Shown: positions 45,156-54,766, numbered from the stretch's first letter. The stretch: 64,000 nucleotides of DNA from Pseudoalteromonas piscicida (GCF_000238315.3 NZ_CP011925.1:558001-622000); one strand, 5' to 3'. The notes: a model not told the origin generated them from the letters alone. Numbers and translations: made by a program.

Positions 45156-47102
45156 TTAGTTCAGGCTGTTGATGTAGTCTGTTTTCCACTTTTCAGGAAG
45201 ACGTTGGAGGATCTCTTCTTCTGACATGCGTACGTCCTGATCTTTGTAGTTAAACTCATCTTGTGTAGCAAGATCGCCTACCGCCATACCATTAGCAAAC
45301 ATGGCAAAGTTACGTGACTCAGCTAGTTTAGAATCTGCTGTTGGAGCAAGTTTTAGGTTATAAATCTTGTCGCGATACTTCTCTTTAGTCACGCTTGTTA
45401 CCAGCACCGATCCATTCTCAGTTAAGATACGATCGCCAACTTTTAGCTCTTTCGCCCAAATAATTCCTTTATTTGAGGTCGAAATTGGGTGAGTCTCGGT
45501 AGTTAAGATATCAGAGCCATCTGCGCCTTTTACGCGATACATCTTGATAGCTTCAATCCCAACCGACACATCAATAACTTGCATTGGTTCTTTAACTTGG
45601 GTATTCGAAGCAAGTGCACCTAATACCAAATCGCCTTTCGCAATGTCTTCAATAGCAAGTTGTTTGCCATCGGCCATGGTGATCATTGTGCCTGTAGCTA
45701 GACAGCTATAACCTAACTTCATCATAGGTAATACTTCACTATAGAAGTTACCAAAACGCGTTGATGTTTCTGACGTTAGTGAAACTTGGAATGCAACGGC
45801 ACCACCACGTCCTTTCTTAAAGTACGGATAACCTTTAACAGCAAAGGTCATATACCAGTTTGCTTCAGCGATGTTTGAGAACAGTTTGGCATTACCAAAA
45901 CGGCCCTCAGAACGTGGAATATTCCAACGGATAATCGACTCTTGGTTTACTGTATCAACTTCGAACTCCAAGTAATCGGAAAATTGCTTAACCGCGTTTT
46001 CGAGCCCTTTATAGCTTTGCTTTGTCGCGCCGCCATAGATACCTTCTTGTAGATAGATATTCGTTGGTTCATCTATACCGTTTGGCAAATCGCCTACAGT
46101 TGGATAGATTTCAGTGATTTCGTGAGGAACACGTAACTCGCCGTTGAATGGGATATTTACATCGGTAATTTCATTCGGTTCACGGTATTGATCTGCTGCG
46201 TAATCACAGTCAGTATGACTACGGTTTAAACAGATTTTAATAACCGCGTCGTTGTTTTTATCGATTGGCGCAGTCGCATTATACTTCGGACGTGTATCCA
46301 AAGATGAGCTGATCCCTACGTTAAGTGCAGAAGCCTCACCTTTTGCAGCTGGTGTAGCAGAGCCATACAGCGCTTCAAAGTGCTCCCATGAGAACGGGTA
46401 TTCAGTGTACTTCATCGTCGTACTGATAGTGCCATCTTCTTGCTCTAGTTCAACGTATGAACTTGCGTAAATGATATCTAGGTTGGGAAAGTTTGCTTTC
46501 AATGACTTCAGTGAAATAGTCGAAGTTGCAAGTGTGTCTTTACCATCTAGTACATTAAATGTAGAACCTAAAGGCGCAAGCTGATTACCATTTGCATCTT
46601 CTAACAACAAGTCGATGTAGGTCGCCTTTGTACCACCAAAGCGTGAGCTTTTTGCACGTACAATGAGATAAGGCTCGTTTGTATCAGACGAAATAGCTAA
46701 GTTCATATCCAAGAAGAAATGTGCTTCTTTAATGATATCCACTTCAGTTTCACTAACTGGCGGCACTTCAGAGGTGGTCATATTCATTTTGGCTGATAAG
46801 TGCTGTCCTTTTGCTACATCTAGCGTTTTGTGTAGCTGTGGGAACTCGCTCTCAATACGGTTTGCTTTTATTAAGCGTGACTTCGCCAATTGATAGTGCT
46901 GCGGATTGGACATATCGAGTTTACGGATCCCGAATTGGTCTGGCTGAGTTACTGCAATACCCTGGGTTGCAGCAGGCCCAGACTTCTGTTTCGACGCCGT
47001 GGTAGTTGGTTGTTCATTAACACTGTTGCTAGCAGCAACCGCATTGCTGACTGCTAACGCGATTGCAAGCGGCATGAGCACCTTTTTGTTTAGTTTTTTC
47101 AT
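45156..47102 (-). CDS. Exported protein with C-terminal Hint (intein-like) domain
   Basis: A 648-residue protein with a signal peptide (ending VAA, about residue 23); AAGGAAAATAAA precedes the ATG. Residues about 100-460 are an unrecognised beta-rich region. A Hint domain starts at Cys467 (SCLATGTMITMADGKQLAIE, GDLVLG), continues with TTETHP (His538, block-B type) and WAKELKVGDRIL, and closes with FANGMAVGD near residue 604. The terminal Asn plus Cys/Ser/Thr of true inteins is missing, as in bacterial intein-like and Hedgehog-type Hint domains, so N-terminal cleavage or transfer rather than splicing would be expected. A 40-residue tail follows. It sits 10 bp after the M4 protease gene. Confidence 0.8.
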   Translation of the reverse strand: MKKLNKKVLMPLAIALAVSNAVAASNSVNEQPTTTASKQKSGPAATQGIAVTQPDQFGIRKLDMSNPQHYQLAKSRLIKANRIESEFPQLHKTLDVAKGQHLSAKMNMTTSEVPPVSETEVDIIKEAHFFLDMNLAISSDTNEPYLIVRAKSSRFGGTKATYIDLLLEDANGNQLAPLGSTFNVLDGKDTLATSTISLKSLKANFPNLDIIYASSYVELEQEDGTISTTMKYTEYPFSWEHFEALYGSATPAAKGEASALNVGISSSLDTRPKYNATAPIDKNNDAVIKICLNRSHTDCDYAADQYREPNEITDVNIPFNGELRVPHEITEIYPTVGDLPNGIDEPTNIYLQEGIYGGATKQSYKGLENAVKQFSDYLEFEVDTVNQESIIRWNIPRSEGRFGNAKLFSNIAEANWYMTFAVKGYPYFKKGRGGAVAFQVSLTSETSTRFGNFYSEVLPMMKLGYSCLATGTMITMADGKQLAIEDIAKGDLVLGALASNTQVKEPMQVIDVSVGIEAIKMYRVKGADGSDILTTETHPISTSNKGIIWAKELKVGDRILTENGSVLVTSVTKEKYRDKIYNLKLAPTADSKLAESRNFAMFANGMAVGDLATQDEFNYKDQDVRMSEEEILQRLPEKWKTDYINSLN

Positions 47103-47112
47103 TTTATTTTCC

Positions 47113-50100
47113 TTAATTCTTATAGATTTCTACAAGGTAGTCTTCAATTTCTCCGCTCCCCGAGGTCGCGGCACTGCTATAGTCAGAGCAAGGATCGATA
47201 CTATTCACTCTGCTAAATCCGTAATACTGCAAAATTCTCATTCGAGTCGTTGTGACAGGTTGTGACAGCTTATTGCTTGGAATGCTAAATTCACCCTCAA
47301 CATAGCCTTTACCGTAGTCTTGGTTAGTTTGGTCAAAATCCATAACCAGCAACTCTGATTTGTTGTTTCTCCAATCGCCATCGCCAAATTGACCGTCGCC
47401 GTTTAAATCTATCCAGATGTGGTAGTTTTCAGCGAAGGCTTCATTGCCTGCATAACCTGCCTCAATACGATAAGTATTATTCTGTGTGGCATAGAGCTTA
47501 ATTGGATTGTTAGGATTAACGACACCAGGTTGCTGTGCATTGCTAAATGGACCATCTTGATTGAAAGTCACGTTACTGATGTGTTCATAATCGGTCAGAC
47601 CTACAGCCGTGCAATATTCAACAGGTTGTGTTGATTTAAGCTCTAGCAGCATATTTTTGGTACCTGTAACTCGGCTTCCCCAATCATCCCAAATAGGTTT
47701 GTTGTAACTAATAGTTAGGCTTGCGCTAAAGTTACCTGCGGCTTGATAGGTGTGTTCGGTGTCTTGGCCAAAATTACCAGTTTGCGTAAGTGTTGAGCCA
47801 TCTCCAAAGTTCCATTCCAATGTTACATCTGGGTATCTTGCAGCATTATCAGGTTTTGTGGTGGTATTACTGAAGCTGACCTTAAACGTACCGTCTGCTT
47901 GTTCGCTTACCGTGTAGCTCACATCAGGCGTAAAGCTCGTCTCGCCAATTTTCACTGTTTCAGTGGTAGATTGTGTGCCATCAGCATGATTAATTGTGAG
48001 TGTGATCGTGTACTCGCCATCGGCTTGATAGGTGTGCTGAGTGTCTCTTACCGAGGACGTGACACCATCTCCAAATTGCCACTGTATTGTGCTACCTTTA
48101 GGGATAACACTCTGATTTGTATCTACATAAACAGTACTACCGGATTTACGAGGTGTGAACCTTGCCGTGATAGTGGTGTTAAACTGAACTTGTTTGTTCC
48201 AGCTTCCAATTATCTTGTTGAATCTGTCATATGCTTTTAGTTCGACCGCATAGTTGCCAGATTGCGCATATTGGTGAATAGGCGACTTTTCACTACTGGT
48301 TGTGCCATCGCCAAATTTCCAATGCCAACGTTTAACACGTGCATCGACAGTATTGTTTTCAAAGCTAATCTGATTGACACCTTGGCTTGTGCTGATCCTT
48401 AAATCAACAGGATCTGTGTTTTCAATGAGCTTCACTGTGTAGTCTTCAACTTCACCCCAAGACATGTCGCCACACGCGGATTTCACTAAACCAAATGACA
48501 CCATAGTTCGAAGGCGGTAGCTTTGGTTTAGCTCACCACTCAATGAGATCTCGCCAGTCAATTGCGTTTTACTGCTGCCAAAAAGTGCGAGTTCTTCCGT
48601 CTTATGAAATAAGCCATCATTATCTTTGTCTAACCAGACATAAAAGTTCTTTGTCTTGTCTTGAGTATCTGGGTGGGGTGCTGCGGTTAGCGTTACATTG
48701 AGTGCTTTACCATCCTTAACTTCGACTACATCATGTGAGTAGTCGCTATAATTGCTTGATGTAGAATCGTTTTTGTAGCTGTTCAACGAAACTGATGATA
48801 AGTAGTACTTGCTATGATTGATGCCTTGCGCGGGGCAATAGTCGTCAAAAACTTCAATAGGCAGCATAAAAGTATCAGACTGACCAGAGGGGGCGATGGC
48901 GGTCAGTTCAACATTGTATTCGCCCGCAGTAGTATAGTTGTGTGTAGGCTCAAAGGCGCTACTTTGTGCACTTCCATCACCAAAATTCCACTGCCATTGC
49001 CAGCCTTCGCTGTTACTAGCCGAAACTTGCTGGCCGTCACGGCGGGTTAAGTTCTTAAAGTCAAAAGCTAAGAATTGACGATCAAAGCCAAGTTCACTCT
49101 CGAGTCCACGGTCTACCTTCAAACCTATACCGACTTGTGCAAATGCCTTACGTACGTGGTTTTGTAAATCAGTAGCTTGCCAGTTGCTACCATCTTGCTT
49201 TTTAACGCCATCTTGAGTCAGCTGATCAGTTACCGTGTGAGTTTGTCTCATTACACAATCAGCACCAGTAAGATAAGTACTATTGCTGGTCCAGCAGTTT
49301 TTATTTGCGTTAGCAAACAAGATAAAGGCGTACTTTGTATTCCACGGTGAGGTTTCGTTGTCTAGATCAGCAGTCGTGAGGTAATAAAAAGCTTTGTTAA
49401 ATACGCCTGCGCCATGGTGAGAAGTGACTGAGTCGTCATAGTCCTCAACATGATCAATCGAATTTCCATCTAGCGTAGGAGTTTTGAAATAACGCAGTGC
49501 ATCATCAAGGCGGAACGTTTCGTGATTACTTTTCCAATCATTCGCGCCAGAGTAGAAGAATTCAGCTGCTTCACCCGCCATATCAGAAAAGGCTTCATTG
49601 ATGGCACGAGCTTGACCTGTCAGCATTGATTTTGGCGTATTTGAGCCATACTCTTCGGTAAAACCGTGAGCGATTTCATGGGCGACTACATCCAAGGAAA
49701 CCATAGGGTAGAAGAGGTAGTCACCATCACCAAAATAGACCTCGCCATTTTCATAAAATGCCTGATCCATGTTTAGACCGTAATGGACATTTTGAATTAT
49801 CTTTTTATTAAAGTAGGGTTTATGTCCAAGATAAGCCTCGAACATCAAGCTTGCTGTTTGTCCATGATGATGAGCATCATTTAAGGCAGAGCGAGCGCCG
49901 TGATATTCTTTATAGTCATTGCGAGTTGAATCTGAGCAGTTATAGCTATAAGGCGTATTAACTTGCGCGGTACCGTGATTGTAGTTTCTGGTCTCAACGT
50001 TTTTTGCATCAAACAAGCAGTTAGTTTGCTGAGCATCAGTTTCCATGGCGACAACAAAGGTCTTTGGTGGGTAGGAAACGTAATCTGCTTGTTGATAATC

Positions 50101-50790
50101 TGGGCGTGAAACCTTGTCATTACCAGATGGTCCGCTTCCGCCTTCATACACAACGCGCTGCAATACATCTGATTGGCTGATAAGCTCGTTTGTTATTAAA
50201 TCTACAAAAGCAAGGATCCTTTGTGGCTTAAAAGGACCAGACTTAAAATCGGTGAAAAAAGTAAGCTTGGCAGCGTGTCGGGCTTTGCCATGAGCATCTA
50301 TATAAATTACTTCTTCTGCTGATGAACGTCTAAAAATTCTAGGGCGTTCACTGGTAAACTGAGAAATGACTGAGTCTAAAGTCGCGCTAAGTTGTGCTTC
50401 AGAAACAGGAGCGAGCGTGGGTATATCTTTAGCGACGTCAATAATGAGATCACCATAAACTTGCTCAACAGCGCCATTTTCGTCTGTCAGCACAACAAGG
50501 TCATGATTCCAGATTGGAATATTCTGGTACTTTTGAGTTATGGTATGGCTTTGCTTCGTTTGACCTACTTGGCTTTGGTGAAATGTAAGCGTGTGACCTG
50601 TGTATTGCGCTGCAAATGTTTTCAGCGTGAGTAGATAGTTTTGATTAGAATCATCACCAAATGTGGATTGTTTTTGTTGTAAAGCTGGCGCAATTTTCTG
50701 CGTGTCATTGAATAAAGAGACGCGTTCAGCGCCGTGACAATACATACTTATCGCTGATGCTAAAACGCACAGAGACTTTAACCCTTGCAT
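47113..50790 (-). CDS. Secreted M4 metalloprotease with four PKD and two GEVED domains
   Basis: 1225 residues from the ATG at 50790, preceded by ATGGAGTTAAC; an upstream frame to 50844 has no such site. A signal peptide and FTP/PepSY propeptide precede the catalytic domain with His371-Glu372 and His375 (HEIAHGFTEEYG), the third zinc ligand in INEAFSDMAGEA, and HHGAGVFNKAFYYL. Then come PKD 1 (WQWNFGDGSA), GEVED 1 (WGEVEDYTVKL), PKD 2 (WHWKFGDGTT), PKD 3 (IQWQFGDGVT), PKD 4 (LEWNFGDGST) and GEVED 2 (SGEIEDYLVEIYKN). It heads the cluster; processing of the downstream exported proteins is an attractive but untested role. Confidence 0.9.
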   Translation of the reverse strand: MQGLKSLCVLASAISMYCHGAERVSLFNDTQKIAPALQQKQSTFGDDSNQNYLLTLKTFAAQYTGHTLTFHQSQVGQTKQSHTITQKYQNIPIWNHDLVVLTDENGAVEQVYGDLIIDVAKDIPTLAPVSEAQLSATLDSVISQFTSERPRIFRRSSAEEVIYIDAHGKARHAAKLTFFTDFKSGPFKPQRILAFVDLITNELISQSDVLQRVVYEGGSGPSGNDKVSRPDYQQADYVSYPPKTFVVAMETDAQQTNCLFDAKNVETRNYNHGTAQVNTPYSYNCSDSTRNDYKEYHGARSALNDAHHHGQTASLMFEAYLGHKPYFNKKIIQNVHYGLNMDQAFYENGEVYFGDGDYLFYPMVSLDVVAHEIAHGFTEEYGSNTPKSMLTGQARAINEAFSDMAGEAAEFFYSGANDWKSNHETFRLDDALRYFKTPTLDGNSIDHVEDYDDSVTSHHGAGVFNKAFYYLTTADLDNETSPWNTKYAFILFANANKNCWTSNSTYLTGADCVMRQTHTVTDQLTQDGVKKQDGSNWQATDLQNHVRKAFAQVGIGLKVDRGLESELGFDRQFLAFDFKNLTRRDGQQVSASNSEGWQWQWNFGDGSAQSSAFEPTHNYTTAGEYNVELTAIAPSGQSDTFMLPIEVFDDYCPAQGINHSKYYLSSVSLNSYKNDSTSSNYSDYSHDVVEVKDGKALNVTLTAAPHPDTQDKTKNFYVWLDKDNDGLFHKTEELALFGSSKTQLTGEISLSGELNQSYRLRTMVSFGLVKSACGDMSWGEVEDYTVKLIENTDPVDLRISTSQGVNQISFENNTVDARVKRWHWKFGDGTTSSEKSPIHQYAQSGNYAVELKAYDRFNKIIGSWNKQVQFNTTITARFTPRKSGSTVYVDTNQSVIPKGSTIQWQFGDGVTSSVRDTQHTYQADGEYTITLTINHADGTQSTTETVKIGETSFTPDVSYTVSEQADGTFKVSFSNTTTKPDNAARYPDVTLEWNFGDGSTLTQTGNFGQDTEHTYQAAGNFSASLTISYNKPIWDDWGSRVTGTKNMLLELKSTQPVEYCTAVGLTDYEHISNVTFNQDGPFSNAQQPGVVNPNNPIKLYATQNNTYRIEAGYAGNEAFAENYHIWIDLNGDGQFGDGDWRNNKSELLVMDFDQTNQDYGKGYVEGEFSIPSNKLSQPVTTTRMRILQYYGFSRVNSIDPCSDYSSAATSGSGEIEDYLVEIYKN

Positions 50791-50936
50791 GTTAACTCCA
50801 TAATTATTTTGAAGATTCCTTCCCACTAAAACGCAACTACTCAATACATGAGATAAAAGAGCGAATGAGTGCGGCTGATTATTAGTGCTATTACTTTGAG
50901 CACAAACTCTAAAGTAATAAAAAATTTTAAATAAAT

Positions 50937-51014
50937 AAATAACAAAAAATAAACAATTTACTAACCTTATGTTTTCGTTGGGAATTTAGGAGGAGGTTTT
51001 ATTTTTTGTTATTT
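50937..51014. promoter_or_regulatory. Perfect 17-bp AT-rich inverted repeat upstream of the exported-protein cluster
   Basis: AAATAACAAAAAATAAA (50937-50953) recurs exactly inverted at 50998-51014, 44 nt apart, about 150-220 bp upstream of the M4 start. It could be an operator pair, a bent-DNA site or a cruciform. The rest of 50791-51250 is very AT-rich and holds no gene I believe in. Confidence 0.55.
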
Positions 51015-51250
51015 TTATCTAACTAATTATTATTGTTGAATAAATCTAAATTTTTTTAGAGCTTATAAAAAACTAAGAGCAGCTAATACGCTAGGGGAGG
51101 TAGTCATCATTTTATAATGTAAGGTAAATTTTAATGCTGGCAGCTTTGCTGTTTGTTCCGTTATTAGGAGCTTTTGCATAATATTGATGAAATAAAATGA
51201 ATAAGAAGCGTTGTTTTGGGTTGCTTGATTAAAGAGGAAATTGGTCTGGT

Positions 51251-51290
51251 AAAAAGTACCTAGCTGTTTTATAAGCACTAGGTACTTTTT
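51251..51290 (-). terminator. Rho-independent terminator of the lipoprotein gene
   Basis: A perfect 13-bp stem, AAAAAGTACCTAG (51251-51263) with CTAGGTACTTTTT (51278-51290), over a 14-nt loop. It lies 7 nt past the stop of the gene at 51298. Confidence 0.9.
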
Positions 51291-51297
51291 GTGATCT

Positions 51298-51834
51298 TTA
51301 TTGAACGGTTACATTAATGTAGTTAGTAACAAAGGGCGATATCTCAATAGTTCCTGTCGCATAGACTTTTTTACCTACATCTTCACCTTTTATCTTTATA
51401 TAGTATTGGCCAGCTGGAATAACAATGTCAGAGTAATGGCGTGTGCCAAAGTGAATTGTATCGCCTTTGACCAACCAGCCCTCTGGTGAAACTTCGTATA
51501 GATAGCCTTCACACCTTATTTTTCCAATTCGCGGATGTTTGCATTCATTAAACTTAAGTCTGGTTTTACCACTTGGATTCTTTGCCGTTTTCACAAATGC
51601 CAATGAGCCATAGTCTCGAGCCGTTTTCGTTGCTTGATGAGGCCATACGTCTTCTTTTTCGACTGAATAATCGTTACTTGAGCCACTACCAGTTGCTGAA
51701 ACGACGGTCCCTGAACTGCCAAAAATACCATTAATGGCGCCGTCTACACCGTCGTTAACTACACGATTGATATCATTACTTTTACATGCGGTAAGAGAGA
51801 TAAGTGAAAGTGCGATAAGTGTTACTTTTTTCAT
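51298..51834 (-). CDS. Small lipoprotein of unknown function
   Basis: 178 residues from the ATG at 51834, with CAAGGACAAATA upstream. The signal peptide ends in a lipobox (SLTAC, Cys17), followed by a Gly/Ser-rich spacer (GIFGSSGTVVSATGSGSS). The C-terminal two-thirds look like a compact beta domain (KFNECKHPRIGKIRCEGYLYE; GQYYIKIKGEDVG) with two Cys. The family is not recognised. It is a single gene with its own terminator. Confidence 0.7.
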   Translation of the reverse strand: MKKVTLIALSLISLTACKSNDINRVVNDGVDGAINGIFGSSGTVVSATGSGSSNDYSVEKEDVWPHQATKTARDYGSLAFVKTAKNPSGKTRLKFNECKHPRIGKIRCEGYLYEVSPEGWLVKGDTIHFGTRHYSDIVIPAGQYYIKIKGEDVGKKVYATGTIEISPFVTNYINVTVQ

Positions 51835-52059
51835 TATTTGTCCTTGAAGTTCCATTCGCATCAGCATTTTTACTTAATGTTAGCTGCTTTCTTCAATGCT
51901 TAGTAAGTAACATATTCAAAGACTTACTAAGCTGTAAAACTAACACAAAGCAATACGAGCATTCTTTGCTCATACAATGCTTCCAGTTATTTTTGATTTA
52001 AATCGCATAAAAGTTTACCTTGTGGCGAAAAAAAGTCCAACAAAAAGCATGCTAGTTAA

Positions 52060-52253
52060 CCTGAATTCGGGATAAGAAGTAAGTTAATCCACTAAAATCA
52101 CTAAGTTCAAAAGCATAATATCACTCTAGCCAGGAGTTATTTCTTAATACAAGGCAAATTTGTGCGTCAATAGCTGGCCTATTGCAAGCAAATTTAACGC
52201 AGTAGTAAGGGATAACGGCTGCTAGAGAACAAGTTGTTATCCCGAGTTCTGGG
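52060..52253. mobile_element. MITE-like element with inverted ends and 7-bp target duplication
   Basis: The left end CCTGAATTCGGGATAA and the right end, read inverted, CCCAGAACTCGGGATAA match over most positions. TAGTTAA flanks both sides (52053-52059 and 52254-52260), as expected for a target-site duplication. The 194-bp core has no coding frame. It lies upstream of the lipoprotein gene (start 51834) and downstream of the ABC exporter (end 52341). A related palindrome is at 31858-31901. Flanking sequence 51835-52052 shows nothing else. Confidence 0.6.
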
Positions 52254-52340
52254 TAGTTAATGACTCTAGTCATTGAACAGCATGCGAAAAAGTATATTAG
52301 ACTTGAAATATGAAGAAGGTGTTAGTGCCTCCTTTATTGG

Positions 52341-53576
52341 TTAGTCACTTTGCAGTGCTTCGATTGGGTCTAGCTTTGAAGCCTTAATGGCCGGATATAC
52401 CCCAAATGTTAAACCGACTAAAGCACAAATACTAAAAGATAGGAAAATAGCACTTAGAGACCAAGATACCGCCCAATTTGAGTAAAATGCAATTATCTCT
52501 GAAAGTAAAATACCAAACACCACACCGAGTAGTCCGCCTAATATCGAGATGGTAAAGCTCTCTGTAATAAACTGGACTTGAATATTTTTCCGAGTGGCGC
52601 CTATTGCGCGTAATAAGCCAATTTCTTTGGTTCGTTCAAGTACGGTTGCGAGCATGATATTCATAATACCAATACCACCAACAAGGAGCGATATACCAGC
52701 AACGCAAGACATGACCATATTAAAAATAGCCTGTGTTTGTTTTTGCTGAGCAAGCAAAGCTGCGGGAATGGTTAGCCTATAGTCATCAATATCGCTATGG
52801 CGATTGGTTAATATGTTAGTGATAGCTTGAGATGCCAAAATTGGACTCTGAGATTTGTCGATGGCAAGTTTTAGTTCGGTAACCTCTGGCTCAAGTAGTC
52901 CTTTATTAAAGCGATGGATGGCGGTTGTTAGCGGAACAAAAATACGGCTTTGTTCACCACCTAGAGCAACGCCTTGAAACTCCTTTTTGTTCAGGTGCGG
53001 TGCTTGCAAAATGCCAACAACCTCAAACCATAAATGGTTAATTTTTACTTGTTGCCCAACAGCGCTCCCGAGGGGAAATAGGGTTTTTGCGGTATTTGCG
53101 CCGAGTAATGCAACCTGCCTATATTCCTTGCTATCTTCAGTATTTAGTAGGCGACCAGCCGCGAGTTCATAATGCGCAAGACTAAAATAGTTTGCTGTTA
53201 CGCCTGCGGCTTCGCCTTCAAAGCTGCCGAATTCGCTAAATATCTGGTAGGTATCCACCAGTCGCTCAGCCGAAAAGTCGGTCACAAATGGCAGGGCGTC
53301 GACAATCACTTGGCCGTCTAATAGATTAAGACCTTGCGAGTGTTTTCGTTGTTCTTTTAGGTCATTTTCTTCAATGTCTTTGGCGCTGACAATAACATTA
53401 TTGATCCCCATCGAATCGATCATTTTAAGCGCTTCGCGTTCTGCACCTTCACCGATGTTTAACATGGCAATAACGGCACCCACACCAAAAATCATCCCGA
53501 GCAAGGTCAATAAGGTTCTGAGCTTATGCTGCTTTAATTGCACAATGGCATCGGTAAATAAATCCAAATATTTCAT
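52341..53576 (-). CDS. MacB-type ABC exporter permease
   Basis: A 411-residue inner-membrane protein with one N-terminal transmembrane segment (TLLTLLGMIFGVGAVIAML), a periplasmic MacB-type domain, and three C-terminal segments of the FtsX type (GIGIMNIMLATVLERTKEIG, LRAIGATRKNIQ, VYPAIKASKLDPIEAL). It lacks the fused ATPase of MacB, which is supplied by the gene at 56839. It is the last gene of a five-gene operon and its start overlaps the preceding stop by one base. Confidence 0.92.
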   Translation of the reverse strand: MKYLDLFTDAIVQLKQHKLRTLLTLLGMIFGVGAVIAMLNIGEGAEREALKMIDSMGINNVIVSAKDIEENDLKEQRKHSQGLNLLDGQVIVDALPFVTDFSAERLVDTYQIFSEFGSFEGEAAGVTANYFSLAHYELAAGRLLNTEDSKEYRQVALLGANTAKTLFPLGSAVGQQVKINHLWFEVVGILQAPHLNKKEFQGVALGGEQSRIFVPLTTAIHRFNKGLLEPEVTELKLAIDKSQSPILASQAITNILTNRHSDIDDYRLTIPAALLAQQKQTQAIFNMVMSCVAGISLLVGGIGIMNIMLATVLERTKEIGLLRAIGATRKNIQVQFITESFTISILGGLLGVVFGILLSEIIAFYSNWAVSWSLSAIFLSFSICALVGLTFGVYPAIKASKLDPIEALQSD

Positions 53577-54766
53577 TACAGTTCCTTATTCGCGACGAGT
53601 GCAATTTGTTGCTTGGGAGATAAGCCTGCCAGTACTTCAGTATGGCTTAGGTTGCTTTGGCCTAATTCCACTTTTACGCGTTTAAACTGGCTACCGTCTT
53701 TAACTTGAACAAAAAATGCGTTGTTATCATTGATCACGCTATGTTTAGGCACGAGTAACGCTTGTTTATTTTCTTGGACAAATACCGTAGCAAGCACCTT
53801 ATTACCAGGTTTAAAGTGGGCTGGAGTCTCATCAAGGCTCGCTATGATCTCATAGTATTTTTGTGGATCTCCGCGGCGAATAGATTGTGGGTAAGGTGAT
53901 ACTTTTGTGACTTTACCATCAAAGCGCTCATCGCTATTGGAGAGCAGGGTAAACATAACCTTTTGGCCAATCGCAAGGCCAAGCGCTTCTTTTTCATGAA
54001 CGAAAAGCTTAGCTTGCAGAGATGAAATATCTGGTAACCCCCCGATCTTTTGCCCAGGCCATAGCGCTTGGCCTGATTTGGGTTTCTCTCCACGCCAATC
54101 GGCACTGAGGGTAAGTAAGCCATCGTGTGGCGCGATTACTTCAAGACCTGCTAAGTTTGCGTTGTACATCGCAATTTTGCTTTCATGCTGTTTTGATTGC
54201 AGTTTTAACAGTTCCATTTCTCCAAGAGCTGAAGATGAAAACTGCTCTGTCTGCCAGCCAAAATAAGCCTCTTTTGCATTGAGATATTCAACATTTTGCA
54301 TTTGATCTAAAATGTCGAGCTTTGAGCGGATCCGTTCATCGTCAACTGAAAAGGTCTCGGCAAAGTGTTTCTCTTCACTGACGATAACTTTGTCGCTATC
54401 CAAATGGGACTTTCTCGTGGTTAAATCACTATCGGTGACTGTGATATCTTGTGCGACTTTGCCTTTGTCGAATTCACTAAAGCGTTTTCGTCTTTCTAAT
54501 TGGCTACCATCGAAGCGTGCAATAATATCGCCTTTTTTCACCTGAGTGTACTCAGGCATGATCCATGCGAGGGTCTGAGCCCCTCTTGCTGAGGTTGGGG
54601 CGGATATAACAGTTTCACTTGCGGCTTGTAATTCTCCCTCTGCATCCACAGTAATCGAAAATGGCTTTGACTCTACGGTATATAGGAGTTGCGCTGGCTG
54701 CTCAGGTGCTTCTTGGCAGCCAAGTAACCATAGTGAGACAATAACTGCGAGTAATGTTTTTCTCAT
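53576..54766 (-). CDS. HlyD/MacA-type adaptor lipoprotein (1)
   Basis: A 396-residue periplasmic adaptor for the ABC exporter. The signal peptide ends in a lipobox (LWLLGC, Cys17). A barrel-sandwich half (YTQVKKGDIIARFD; VIAPHDGLLTLSA) encloses a predicted coiled-coil hairpin (about residues 90-210), followed by beta-barrel and membrane-proximal domains (RFDGKVTKVSPYPQS). The last codons overlap the start of the permease, and its start overlaps the stop of the next adaptor by 4 bp. It is about 25-30% similar by eye to the other two adaptors. Confidence 0.88.
   Translation of the reverse strand: MRKTLLAVIVSLWLLGCQEAPEQPAQLLYTVESKPFSITVDAEGELQAASETVISAPTSARGAQTLAWIMPEYTQVKKGDIIARFDGSQLERRKRFSEFDKGKVAQDITVTDSDLTTRKSHLDSDKVIVSEEKHFAETFSVDDERIRSKLDILDQMQNVEYLNAKEAYFGWQTEQFSSSALGEMELLKLQSKQHESKIAMYNANLAGLEVIAPHDGLLTLSADWRGEKPKSGQALWPGQKIGGLPDISSLQAKLFVHEKEALGLAIGQKVMFTLLSNSDERFDGKVTKVSPYPQSIRRGDPQKYYEIIASLDETPAHFKPGNKVLATVFVQENKQALLVPKHSVINDNNAFFVQVKDGSQFKRVKVELGQSNLSHTEVLAGLSPKQQIALVANKEL

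Noticed and set aside
49881..50168. 95-codon frame within the large M4 protease
   Set aside because: It is a shadow of a well-supported gene on the same strand.
51063..51278. 71-codon minus-strand frame between the exported-protein cluster and the lipoprotein gene
   Set aside because: It overlaps the lipoprotein terminator, has low-complexity composition and no ribosome-binding site.
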